64,000 bases of DNA from Zarea fungicola (lineage: Eukaryota; Ascomycota; Sordariomycetes; Hypocreales; Cordycipitaceae), in NCBI GenBank assembly GCA_900169235.1, contig FWCC01000087.1:1-64000 (forward strand), written 5' to 3'. Both the position numbers and the translations under genes were made by a program. Position 1 is the stretch's first letter. Each line of letters begins with the position of its first letter. Of the stretch, positions 1 through 10,935 are shown piece after piece. The notes below the pieces were generated by a model. It saw only the letters and a list, made by a program, of their open reading frames with translations, had not been told where the DNA came from and made no database searches.

Positions 1-1059
1 TTTATGACATCCAAAGGGATAATAATAATGCCTTCTTAGTGGGCCAAAGTAATTGTGCCATTGATAATTTCTCTCCAACTAGAGGCTTACATTCAAATGG
101 CCATGACCTGCATCTGGATTACTTGCCATAGAAGAAATTCTATTACTTTATGATTGTTCGTCCCCTTTACTCAACCCAAATCATAAACAGAATATAGGGA
201 AAAGAGTATATACATACTACGGCAGCCTCGGACTGGCATGGGGCCCCCTGTAGCGCGAATTTCCGTCTAGGCAACTTTTGACTAAATTGAAGTTCAGATG
301 ACGCATGCAATTGATGGAGTCAAATACAAAGGGAAGCCCAGGCCAAGCTAGATGAGGCCCATCGTTGCAAAGGGCAGGCTATCGAAAGCATCTATGAGAG
401 TCTGGGACTCAGTGTGCAAGCCGGCAAGCGGTGCCATGGGGTAGGTGATGAAGCAGGCATAAGCGGCGCCAGAGTGGCAGTGATCGGTGATCCGTGATCC
501 GGGTCCATCCATTGTGGGGAGAAGGGAGTCATCTCGCGCAGCCATGACCAGGCGGGGCACTTTCCGGTAATAGTAAAGGTGGTTCTGGGCATGGCTGTGA
601 CACGCTGGGAATTTGTCGCTGCTATTTGAAGAAACCGCCAGATGAAATCGGTTGGTGAGATGAGTGCAGAGGGCCTGTCGTGTTTTGCCCTGCCAGGCTT
701 CATTTGATTGGGAGAAGAAAAAGTTAGGTCTCACTCTGAAAGAGCCTCCTTAATAGAGTTGGTCTCTACAGTGTGTAAACGTGTTCGACTGATTTTGCGG
801 AATTTTAATGTTAAACTCCACAGGCTTTGGGAGACGCCTTTCGAGGGATGCCTCAAGCGATTAACTTTGAGCTGCTAAGTTGCACGTTAATTCTGGAATA
901 TTCCCACAGGTTTGCGCCAAGTGATGAAAATATTGCTGTGTACAGCATTAAAATTTACCGCGACGGAACAAGTTATACTTTATTCAACACTTTCACCAAC
1001 CCCTGTCACAAACCCGACTCTCCAAATACGAGCACTCTAAAGTAAGAAACAAAGAAAAA
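1..1059. other. Edge region with no supported gene
   Basis: No convincing gene is visible here. The minus strand between about 348 and 734 is open in two overlapping frames at once, but neither translation resembles a protein family and neither has a signal peptide or a clear continuation through introns. The stretch 780-1059 is the 3' flank of the minus-strand membrane-protein gene that ends at 1060. Confidence 0.5.
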
Positions 1060-2638
1060 TCAAAAAAAAAATCGGCATCTATCTGCTTTGTGGCATCGGT
1101 TGCTCGTCCCTGCCCCCTCATGAATTGTCTGTGGTCCCCAGTTGACCCGCTGCGGGCTCTCCATTTCAGCCAGTTCCCTTATCTCTGGGGTAGCATTTAG
1201 TGATCCGACGACCGACTGCATCTTGATTTCCACCGTCGGAGATGCGGGAGTCCACCTGGCATCAGAGCTGTCCAGCTCCTGTGGCTTTGTCTCGGTCATG
1301 GTCCAGCCGTGGCCCGGCGAGAGGCTGCCGGCCGGGGGGGACATGTAAGGGGATTCGTAACCTTGGGCTGGATATGATGCCGTAAACTGGCTCTGCCGGT
1401 TCATATTATAGTAACCGTCTTGGCTCATCTGCGGCGAGTGCATACCCGGGTCTCGGTGGTAGCTGCCGCCATCAAAGGCCATCTGCGACACAGCAAGGCT
1501 CTGCGGCTGTGTGGCGGGATTATTACCGTCTCTGCACTTCTTGAGGAAGAACCAGACGGAACCCGCGAGCAGAGCAATACCAGCAGCGGCACCAACCGCG
1601 ATTCCAGCAATGGCGCCCCCACCAAGACTGGTTGAGCTGCTGGTACTCGGCGGCGAGGAACTCGATGTCGCTGATTGTGAGGCCAGCGGTGTCACTGTGG
1701 ACGTATCCTCCGTGCCATAGGGCTTGACGTTGGCATAGGCGGCGCAGTCGGCTTTCGGTGCGGCCAGCGAGCAGCCCTGGTCGGCTAGGCAGATGGAGTA
1801 GAGCTGGCCGTCCTGCGCCGGTGCGCACTTGGTGTTGTACCGAGCATTCATAAACGTCTCCAATGTCTTGGCGTCGCTGTCGGAGAAGCCATAATACCTA
1901 CTGGCAATGATGATTTGTCGGATAAAGTATGCAATCTGTGGCGAGTTGAGGTCCATGTACTTGTGGACGTAGGCCGGCGTGAGTGTTTTGTACTTTTGTT
2001 CGATAAAATTCTCGGCCTGAGTACAGCCATATATGCGGCCGAAGGCGACATACCAGTGGGTAAAGAGCGTACTGAAAGTATGGGCCGCAGTTGTTAGCAG
2101 AGTTTGTTAGCAGAGTGTAGCTCAGTATTTGAGGCGAGTAATGTGGCTTGTATTACAATTGATTGGTTCCTTTTTCAATATCGGCCGTAGCAGTCGTGCC
2201 ATTGAGGAACCACAGTAGAGGAGCAGTGCCGCCTCCGTCAAGCCAATTGATGGCGACTGCTTGGTCGTTGAAGTTTGTGACATTTTCTGATGAAGACCTG
2301 TTAGATGGCTTGGCCAAATGACAAAAACACCCATATCATCGCCACGTACTTGTTCCGTCAAACCAAGGGCGAAGGTAAACCAGTGTATCATCATAGGCAC
2401 CGACGTTGAAGATGCCAGTGCTGTTCTGAAGTGGGTTGGAAACTGTTTTCCCTCCAGCGTATGCGTACGCGACAATGCTCGACATCAGTTTCAGCTGCGT
2501 CGTGACATTGTTTGCTTGATATTGCTGCTGTGCGTAGTAATCGCAAATACTGGTACCGTCAGGTCTATCTGCTGCACCGTGCTGGGCCACAGATGCAACC
2601 AGTAGTAGTCCCGTCGTAGATATCAGCATTGAACGCAT
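1060..2638 (-). CDS. Secreted/single-pass membrane protein, fungal family of unknown function
   Basis: Three-exon model on the minus strand: 2350-2638, 2157-2286 and 1060-2071, with introns 2287-2349 (donor GTACGT) and 2072-2156 (acceptor TTTCAG), giving about 476 residues. The ATG at 2638 starts a clear signal peptide (residues 1-22, ending near QHGAA). The ectodomain follows (about 23-270) with several Cys and NxT/NxS sites. After a Ser/Thr-rich stalk, a Gly/Ala-rich transmembrane helix lies at about 290-316 and is followed by the basic stop KKC. A cytoplasmic tail of about 160 residues rich in Pro, Gln and Ser completes the protein. The architecture suggests a cell-surface glycoprotein or sensor-like protein. 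No enzymatic motif is visible and I do not assign a function. The second choice for intron 1 (donor GTGGCG, acceptor at 2298) also keeps frame, so a few residues there are uncertain. Confidence 0.72.
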
Positions 2639-3759
2639 CTTTGGACCCTTCGTATTTTGGCAGCAGGCACTGCAGAGAGTCGAGTACTTTCCCGTAAATC
2701 TTTTAAGAAAAGACAAGAAACTTGCCGTGTAGCATGAAATGAGGAAAGCTCTTTCGTCTAAGAGTAAGGATTGGCCTCTTTGTTCTGCGCGTGCCCGGGG
2801 ATGACAAACGAATGCTGTACTCCGGAACAGGAACAAAGAGACCAGGCCCAGCTACCAGAATCGATAAACAGTGGCATTGATTTTTTCTCTCTTCGGCCAC
2901 TGTCTCTGCAAATTTCTATTTGCAGACTACGTTACCTGCCCGGGAAATTCACCACTACTAGCACCCTGTCACCTCGGACACGAGGGGCAGACAAGGCTGT
3001 GTGCTCAGTAGACTGAGTGTTCTATTGTTGCTGCTACTTTTATTTTCAACTTACTATTAATTCCCATTTTAGAAGAAATGTAAGCGACCAGGTCTTGGCA
3101 GATTAGACTTGAGAAAAGACGGGCGGCGCCACAGCGGTGGAGTCAAAAATTGGTATAACCGGCCGGGACATTTGTCCTTCCAGCTCTCGTTTCCTTTGAA
3201 AAAGCGAGTTCAATTTTCCACTTACAAGTTTCTGGCCAGGGCTGTGAGATTTTGAGGCCCCTAGGGCGTGGTTGGCAGCATGGTGTGGGTGAGTGGATAT
3301 CACTTAGAGAATATGGCTGCATGTTGAGTTGGCTTGTCTTGGCTGTGGTACACACAGGACTGTTTAGGCAGAGAAGACTGCATTTTCTCGTACACAGAAT
3401 CAGTAGTTTTTTTCTTTCGAAAATTTAAAGCTGCCCGCAGAAAAATGTATCCCGGGTTGAGATAACATGGCAAGATATTGATTGCCGGGAAGAGTGGAGG
3501 GCTACGCCACAATGACAATGTCGTTGATGTGCCAGTTCACACAGCTTATCGGCATTGGAAGCGATGGGGAAGTGTACGATAAATTTTATATTTCTCCAGC
3601 TAAAAATACACCTGCAGGGGCACGCATGATTAATACTCAGCACTCTATCCTAGCCACATAGCAGCACTGGCGCCTCGACTCTTTCACTATTGCGCATCTT
3701 ACTTGATTCACACTCCACAGAAATCTACTACGTTCCCAATGAGCCTGAATTTCACTCTG
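2639..3759. other. Intergenic, no supported gene
   Basis: This is the 5' flank of the membrane-protein gene and the 3' flank of the FAD monooxygenase. The open frames seen here are short, overlap one another and lack recognisable protein features. Confidence 0.5.
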
Positions 3760-5142
3760 TTACATGCCAGACATCTTATTCGCCCATTCCACGGCTCCCT
3801 TGAAGGGTTCTTCAGCTGTCGTGACGTGTTTCAGGACCTCGCCATGCTTGACTCCGATGGGCGCAAAGTAGTTATAGAGGACGTTGTCCCAAATCCACAT
3901 GGGAAGTATATACCTGGCTGTTAGATAGTACAGTCGCGTTGCCCAACTCTGAAGCCGGGCAATACCTGTGGACACCCAGAAATCGACAGTGGCGGAGGGC
4001 AGTCGCCGACCCTGGTATGCCTGAAAGGCCGCGATCAGCTGCTCCGAGGTGATGCTACTGCCTTCTGGACAGTTATCAAGTGTTCTACGGAGCTCATTCA
4101 CTAGCACAGCTGCGTCTTGGATACCACTGTTGAGACCTAAACCTGCATGCGGAGTAAACTTGTGGCACGCATCTCCGGCGAGGACGACACGGCCCCAGCT
4201 CCATTGCGATGCAACTCCTTCTTCAAGATTGATCATGGTTGAGCCTGTTGCTTCTGGGAGTACATCCTTGACCTTGACTTCTCCTGTTAGTGGAAATTCG
4301 GCGAAGTGGCTTACAAACGTGCCAATATCCTCGGCGACGTCGATGTTGCGGTCCGTCGTCTCCTCCACTAGTGTTTCGCAGAGGAACACCCAGGCACAAT
4401 CGCGACCAGTTGCATAAAAGAGACAACGACCGTCACCTTGGGTGTCTATAAACCATCCCTCGGGGGAAAACAAGGGCGTTTTAAAGATAACAGACTTGTA
4501 TTTGGTAGGGAATGGCAGTTCCTTCGTCCATTGGAAGCCCGAATCAGTGTCCAAAGCCAACCGTCGCATTAGGACCCTCGTTCGGCTATGAACTCCGTCC
4601 GCTCCCAAAATCATAGAACCATTATAAGAGGTTCCATCGGCGCAGGTTACCCGTACGCCATTCTGATCTGAGTCGAAGCTCTCCAGCTTTTTTTTGGTTA
4701 GGATCTTATCGTGGTCTCCGCTAAGAGCCTCGTATAGAAGCTGTATAAGCTCAGCCCTATCGTAGCAGTACAAAGAGACGCCATGACTTTCGCATGTCTT
4801 AGTTACCACGGCTACTCATGACTGAAAATGTTTGCTGGGGTTGTCTTACTTTTTCTTCATATAAGCAAGGGCCTGACTGTCGAAGAGATGTCCTTCTAGC
4901 GTAAATGTCGATCTTCGATGCAGTTCGCAGCCAATTGAGAGCGCCTTTTCCAGAAGACCGAGCTGATGAAATATTCGCAACGAAGCAGAATTCAGCGATA
5001 ATGCTGCGCCATAGTCAATGACAATATCGCTTCTTTGCTCTAGGATAATAAATTCGATGCCAGCGGAGCGTAGTGCAAGAGCGGACAGCAGTCCGACAGG
5101 CCCGCCGCCAACTATAATTACGCGAAAGTCCTTGGCAGTCAT
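3760..5142 (-). CDS. FAD-dependent aromatic monooxygenase (PHBH/salicylate hydroxylase-like)
   Basis: Two exons, 4850-5142 and 3760-4786, with a 63-bp intron (donor GTAAGA), give about 439 residues. The N-terminal Rossmann motif VGGGPVG (residues 11-17) binds the ADP part of FAD. GADGVHS at about 159-165 is the DG motif, and GDACHKFTPHAGLG at about 302-315 is the GD motif that contacts the flavin ribityl chain. Order and spacing are those of class A flavoprotein monooxygenases, which use NAD(P)H and O2 to hydroxylate aromatic or polyketide/terpenoid substrates. Length matches the family. The start at 5142 places MTAKDFRVIIVGGG directly at the beta-1 strand; an in-frame upstream extension is possible but unlike the family. 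The acceptor of the intron is uncertain by up to about 25 bp: the choice given is the one that keeps frame. No polyketide synthase, terpene cyclase or transporter lies nearby, so the substrate cannot be inferred. Confidence 0.85.
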
Positions 5143-5781
5143 GACTAAAACTCTTGTGTATGAAGCATAGATATTGACGATGAGGAAATGAAACCTTGAG
5201 AAAGTACAGGCCGCCGACTGCCTTTTTATTTTATTTTGTAAAAAAAAAAAAATTACGCAGTAAGAAATCGACATAACATTCATTCGTCTCAGCCACCGCG
5301 CTTCCATTTCCGAGCTGAACTGTATTGCTTGGCTTTTTATTAGCTACTGGACTATCCGGTTTTCCGCTTTGGGATGATCGTGACTGTGAAATTCTCGTGG
5401 ACTTTATTATCCCTGCTGCCTGGAAGGCATCAATCCGCCCAAGCCTGGTGATGCTGTCTTGGTTGCGCCACTGTAGTAGGTGTCAGCGCTCAGGCCCTGT
5501 AGCGGTAGAGGCAGAGGTGATGGGTGGGCAGCTTCCTTCTAGGTACTTAGTAGGTACCTAGGTACCTAAATAGTACATAGGTAGGTAGGCATTGATCAAG
5601 GGTGCTTCGATCCTCCCCCACACATTTGTAAGCTGGCTTCAACATCAATTGGGGCATCCTCGCCACCTAGCTCAACGCCCCTGACCGACCTCGTTCAAAA
5701 CGCCGCCAGCAGGCACGGTGCATGAGATAACGCCCAGACAGAAATACACATTGTCGGATACAAAAATCTCCTACGCAGGCA
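5143..5781. promoter_or_regulatory. Divergent intergenic region between FAD monooxygenase and GPI8
   Basis: About 640 bp separate two divergently transcribed genes, so both promoters must lie here. The region contains a poly-A tract near 5240 and the TAGGTACC palindrome cluster at 5540-5590. No confident TATA box was identified for either gene. Confidence 0.5.
5551..5568. repeat. Perfect 18-bp TAGGTACC-type palindrome
   Basis: TAGGTACCTAGGTACCTA reads the same on both strands. It sits in a wider tract (5540-5590) of AGGTAC/TAGGTA half-units. Shorter relatives of the same motif occur near 19310 and 60870 in this window, all intergenic. It could be a protein-binding site or a simple repeat; the sequence does not decide. 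Confidence 0.6.
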
Positions 5782-7045
5782 ATGAAGTGGAATATGGGGC
5801 TGCGGGCCGTCCTGGTCTCGCTCCTCTTCGCGACTGTCGCTGTTACCGAACACACCAGCAACTGGGCCGTCCTGGTCTGCACGTCGCGCTTCTGGTTCAA
5901 CTATCGCCATCTTGCCAATGTGCTCTCTATATACCGCACCGTTAAGCGCCTCGGTATTCCCGACTCGCAGATTATCCTCATGCTGCCCGACGACATGGCC
6001 TGCAATCCCCGCAACGCCTTCCCCGGCACTGTCTACAGCAACTCGGACCGCGCCGTCGATCTGTACGGCGATAATATCGAGGTTGATTACCGTGGCTACG
6101 AGGTCACGGTTGAGAATTTTATTCGCCTGCTGACAGATCGCGTCGGAGAAGAGATGCCGCGCTCCAAGCGCCTGCTTACAGATGAGCGCAGCAACATCCT
6201 CGTCTACATGACAGGCCATGGCGGGAATGAGTTTCTCAAGTTCCAGGACGCAGAGGAGATTGGCGCGTTTGATTTAGCTCATGCCTTTGAGCAGATGTGG
6301 GAGAAGAAGAGGTATGTAATTTGCATGCAATTGTCCACTTTCTTCGGGCTTTTTTTTTTATTTTATTTCTGACAATATTTCCACTAGATACCACGAAATC
6401 CTCTTCATGATTGACACCTGCCAGGCCAACACCATGTACAGCCGCCTCTACTCACCCAACATCATCGCTACCGGATCCTCCGAGCTTGATGAGTCGTCAT
6501 ATTCCCACCACGCTGACAACGACGTCGGCGTCGCTGTCATCGACCGTTATACCTACTACAACCTTGAGTTCCTCGAGTCCCAAGTCCGCGACATGAACAG
6601 TCAAAAGACGGTTGGCGAGCTATTTGACAGCTACGACTTTGACAAGATTCACTCCAACGCGGGCTTCCGCTACGACCTGTTCCAAGGCGGGTCCAACGTG
6701 GCACGCAGCCGTCTAATCACCGACTTCTTTGGCAACATCCAGAAGGTGGAGGTCGACCGCGCACAGGACCAGGCACTCGAGGAAGAGCTTATCAGCCTCA
6801 GTAGGACGATTGCGCTGCTGCGCGCCAAAGAGGCGGAAGAGCTCGTCGCTAGGCGCAACGACTCCGTGGTGGCGGCGCCAGCATCCCTAAGCGAATCCAA
6901 AGGGCCGTTTGCTGGCTCAGCGCGAAAGGTTCAAGGCGCGACGGCGCTGACGACGGAGAATGGGTGGACAAGAAAGGTTGTTGGCGCGATGGTGCTAGTG
7001 GGCTGTGCTGCGATCTGGGGATTGGGTGCAATTCTGGAGAAGTAG
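5782..7045 (+). CDS. GPI8: GPI-anchor transamidase catalytic subunit Gpi8/PIG-K
   Basis: Exons 5782-6311 and 6388-7045, with a 76-bp intron (donor GTATGT, acceptor CACTAG), encode 395 residues. Gpi8 is the cysteine protease subunit of the ER transamidase complex that cleaves C-terminal signals and attaches preformed GPI anchors. Residues 1-22 form a signal peptide. The caspase-like C13 fold is recognisable from [17 protein letters not shown], the catalytic His in MTGHGG (His146) and the catalytic Cys in MIDTCQA (Cys188, just after the splice junction). The C-terminus has a charged helical linker (about 315-345) and one predicted membrane helix (about 373-391). Length agrees with fungal Gpi8. 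It converges on the DUF899 gene with 231 bp between the two stop codons. A second ATG at codon 5 is possible as start. Confidence 0.95.
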
Positions 7046-7276
7046 AAGTCACCTGTTGACATCTTGTAAAATAGATCATGAGCATTTATAAAACAACATG
7101 GCAGGTAATATGCTATGCTGTACTGGGTTGGCCGGCGTTAACTTTCGGAGGGATTCATCATTTCATTTGAAATATATTTCAGTTCCTTCTTCATTTATTC
7201 ATGACTGACCGGATAATGGGGAGTATTGTGTAGCCTTGAAGAATGGATGTATAAAATTCCAAGGCCAGTTCGGCAT

Positions 7277-8111
7277 TCACACGTTATCCTCCTCGTACTC
7301 ATATTTGACCCTGAAGCCACCGGGTCCCATTTCAGTATCTTGCCTTCCAAGCGGCGTTATATCTAGCAGCGCAAAGGTTGCCGAGACCCTTTCCACTCCA
7401 CGTCCATGTGTCGAGTAGGTGTGAAAAATGTCACCTTTTTCATTCTTCCAAAAGACGCTAAAGCCAAAATATTCACCGGTATACGGCTTCTTACCCAAGG
7501 CACCGAGCTCGTCCTTAGTGCGAAAGTTGAAGAGAGTGCCAGGCTCTGGTGCGTCACCCGTATCCGTCTCTGTGCCGCTCTGATCTATTGAAACATGAAA
7601 GTCGCGGTTAAACTCGTTGACGGGGTCCCCCGCCGTAGAATACCACGGAAACGTCCAACCGCATTTCTCCTTGAAAGCATGAAGTTTCTCGGGGGCTGCA
7701 CGAGATACACAAACAAGCTGGGTACGACGGCCATGCAGGTGCCGGACATCGGGCAGCGACTCGGCAACATGGGAGCAGCCGCTGCAGCCGCGCTCATCGT
7801 CGGGGCCGAACATGAAGTGGTAAACAATGAGCTGGTCCATGCCATCGAAGAGGTCTTTGAGGGACACAGGCGCAGGCGAGGCATCGGCCGCATTGGTAAA
7901 TGCATACGATTTGTCAACCTTAACCATCGGGAGTTCGCGACGGGCAGTCGCAAGGGCATCAGCGACGCGCATGAGTTCCTTTTCTTTGGCAAGGAGAACC
8001 TTGCTGGCGGCAATCCATTCTTGCTGGCTCACCACCTAATATTTGTAGACAGGTTAGACAAAGTAGAGATTGCACATGGTTCAAAAGGAGGTGACCTACT
8101 TTACCAGACAT
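7277..8111 (-). CDS. DUF899 thioredoxin-fold protein
   Basis: Exons 8100-8111 and 7277-8035 encode about 256 residues. The large exon alone opens with GTG, so a start upstream of a 64-bp intron is needed. The 12-nt exon ATG TCT GGT AAA followed by GTAGGT and the acceptor ATTAG restore an in-frame ATG. The body shows the family pattern: WIAASKVLLAKEKEL, then ELPMVKVDKSYAF, then YHFMFGPDDERGCSGCSHV with two Cys (about 88 and 91) in a CxxC, then GWTFPWYS, then an FxVFWKNxxGDIFHTYSTHGRG C-terminal block. DUF899 proteins are thioredoxin-like and are often annotated as dithiol-disulfide isomerase-like; the actual reaction is not known. No signal peptide, so it is probably cytosolic. Confidence 0.85.
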
Positions 8112-9435
8112 GGTTATTATTCTGATGGATGAATAATAAAGCTGGAAATCAAGAGCTTATTCCTATCATGGAGGTTTGCGATTCTTCAATAATAAACACA
8201 ATAGGAGAGTGAGAATGCCGTCACGGCTGGAGGTATGTTCCACAGAGGTTGATAAAATTAGGAATAAAGCCCAAAGCATGAGGCTGTTGACAATATCGTG
8301 GTTTTATAAAAGTTTCACTTGTGGCACAATATGAAGCTGCATTTTCAACGATGGTAGACATTCACGGGTCAACGTGACTGCCCGCACAATACATTCACGA
8401 TTAAGAACGGTTGGCAAGTCACTATACTCTTCACTAAGCAGTGAAATAGTGGCAACCTCCGTACCAAACGGTACCAGCTAAAATTACGGGGGCACGGTTT
8501 AATGCGTGAATCGAGTCCACAGTAACGATTTGTGGTGGTGAATATTGCCGATCGCAAGGATGTCTACTTAATGGTGAACCAGGGTAACCTGTGCGAATGG
8601 AGGAGAACTTGCGGGCATCAACCGAGACCAATGACCCAACTAGTTGGTTGATGATTATTTTGGGAGAATGGAGCTCTTGTGCCTGAATAATATTAATAGC
8701 TATGGACTACGGAGTTCTTGCCGAGTAATTGCAATAAGGCAACCTCTTTTTTCAGTCGTTGGCTTGGCGTCCCGCAGTCGAGTCCTGAACCAGCGCCAAT
8801 CTCGGACCAGACACGAAATGAGGCCCCATACCAACGGCACAAGGGGGGATAACTGTTTACCATGTAACTTTACTTGAACCAACTATTGTTCAACATGTCG
8901 CAATGCCTTGGCCTGTCGAGCCCAAATGCCAGGATACCGAAAACTTCCCGTGGACAAGCGCCACATGCCTTGATCGTCGACTGGAGCTGAACAGGCAACC
9001 ATGAATGTCAAGGCTGAGTTCCATCCCTGTTTGAGTCAGCTCATGTGTGCCACAGTGCCACATCGTTGCCTCTAAGACTACATTTAGGCCAGCTGCTAGA
9101 CTGTGAGCCCTACAATTTGCCCCATAGTGTTGACGGGCTCTTCAGCCGCTTCTGTCTAAATTATTGGTGGTTAGTTGTCTCCAAGATTTAACCTTAGTAG
9201 AACGCCGCTGCCAGGCTGGTAGTGGCGCTCCGATGTTGGGCTCGGCTTGCCTTGTCGGCTGGTGCAGCCCCTTGCTTGTAGAAAGTGCAGAGAAGCCCAC
9301 CTGCGCGCCGCCTTGACATCCGTCTCGCTCATTTTCTCAAATTTTCATAGTTTCTTTCCTTACCTCCTTTCCAACATAGTTGCCTCTACCGGTACCTTAT
9401 CAGACCTGTCCCATTTGGTGATAGAATCCAGCACA
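8112..9435. other. Divergent intergenic region (DUF899 / LITAF genes)
   Basis: About 1.3 kb between divergent genes. Near 9330-9375 there is a CT-rich tract (TTTCTTTCCTTACCTCCTTTCC) typical of the region around a fungal transcription start, about 60-100 bp before the LITAF start codon. Nothing else is supported. Confidence 0.5.
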
Positions 9436-10261
9436 ATGAGTGAGCAGCAGCCTCAGCAACAATATATGCAGCAGCATCCCCCTCAAGCCATGTCACCTGT
9501 CCAGCCTGCAAACGTTTACCAGCCGCCCGCGCAAAACCCCGAGGCAATTCATCCGATTTCCCAGGTTCAAGCCCATCAGGTTCTGCCTCCCAGCTATGAT
9601 CAGTCCAAGGCCGCTTCTCAAGGCATGCCCGTCCCTGGTGCCGGCATCGCGACTGTCGTGCCGCTCAACATGCTCGGCGATCAGCCTCAACCAATCGACT
9701 GCCCATTTTGCAGACAAAGAACTATGACGGAAATTCGTAGAGAAGGAAGCTCTATGCAAATGTAAGCTATTGTGGTTATCGACATCTTCGGTTCGCGCGT
9801 CAGATTTTCTCTTGGTGCGCGGTGTTCAAGGCCACACTAACCAATTTTTCAACCACAGTATTGTTGGCGCCCTCTTCTGTCTCGTCTGTGTCTGCCTGAC
9901 CTGTGTCCCCTGCCTCGCCGGTTGGTTCGAGGACATGGAGTATCGCTGCAGTCAGTGCAAAAACATGGTCGCCCGCCGTCGCCATGATGGTCCTCTGGAA
10001 CTTCTCGGACCCCAAGTCGCCGTTTACTCCCAGTATGCTCATCAGCCTCAGATGAACCCTCAACAGCAGCAGACCGCTCCGGTCCGGACCAAGGACGCCT
10101 CGGCCTTTGCGCAGCCTATCGCCCACCCTCAACAGTATGATATGCAGCCCCAGCAGCCTCAAATGCAGTACCACTACCCTCAGCAGGTGCAAGAGATCCA
10201 GCCCGTCTACCAGCAGCAGCAATTTGTGCAATCTCCTACACCGCAGCCCCAACAGAAATAA
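9436..10261 (+). CDS. LITAF/SIMPLE-like zinc-ribbon membrane-associated protein
   Basis: Exons 9436-9761 and 9859-10261 (97-bp intron, donor GTAAGC, acceptor CCACAG) encode 242 residues. The LITAF domain is split by the intron. It has an N-terminal CxxC (CPFC, Cys89 and Cys92), a Cys-rich hydrophobic segment (about 110-132) that inserts into one membrane leaflet, and a C-terminal HxCxxC-equivalent (YRCSQCKN, Cys139 and Cys142). The N-terminus is Gln/Pro-rich and carries a PPSY motif (51-54), a PPxY type site that in animal LITAF binds Nedd4-family WW domains; an Rsp5 interaction is therefore a reasonable inference. The C-terminus is another Gln/Pro-rich low-complexity tail (about 170-242). 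Expected role is at late endosomal membranes in cargo sorting. The upstream in-frame AUG at 9247 is less likely because it adds a sequence without similarity to the family. Confidence 0.88.
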
Positions 10262-10935
10262 TTAATGGGTCGGAGGGGCTTGACTTCAACACCGAGACAT
10301 CTTTCCTGGTTTACCCTGTTTTCGATTCTTCCATAAAAGTTTCCTTGAGTATTGGCGATGGCAATCAGAGGCTTAGTCGCAAAGCCAGCGACTTCATTTC
10401 ACTATGTTATTTTTTGGGTTTTATTTTACAGATTGCATTAAATAATTGGCAGGGCGCAGGGAGATGAGCAAGATCCATGGGTTGTATAGATTAGACGGAC
10501 GATGTAATTTAATCTTCAGCTTCAGTCTTGACTCAGGTCTGTTGGCGGTTCGCAACTGTTTATAAGGATGAAGCGCAACGTGGGGATGAAGCTTTGTCGA
10601 CGCAAATGCTTACAATGTCAGAATGGACAGGAAATAATGATTATCTTTATTTTAACAACAATTTATGAACCCATGATTGGCTGCTTGTAAGCACACAAGG
10701 TTGCTCGAATCTCGTCGCATGTCATACAGTTTGGGAAGTTTTTTGTTGCCCCACCACTCTTCAATCGCAAGTAGAATCGCAAATCAGCTACCCAACTACA
10801 CCCTTACAATTGATGGTCGCATTCATTCGAGAGGCTGCATTCGAAAGTCGTTATATAATATCTGTATTAGTCGTAATTTTCTCTTCGTTTTGGTTCGCTA
10901 TTCAACTTGGTATTGACGTGCGGGATGAGGAGAGC
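10262..10935. other. Intergenic, 3' flank of LITAF gene and promoter of TFIIIC gene
   Basis: No gene is supported. It is an AT-leaning spacer between two co-directional genes. Confidence 0.5.

Noticed and set aside
348..734. Two overlapping minus-strand ORFs at the left edge
   Set aside because: Two frames open at the same place with no family similarity; more likely chance in GC-richer DNA.
3760..5142. Secondary-metabolite cluster around the FAD monooxygenase
   Set aside because: No synthase, transporter or cluster regulator lies near it; its neighbours are a surface protein and GPI8.
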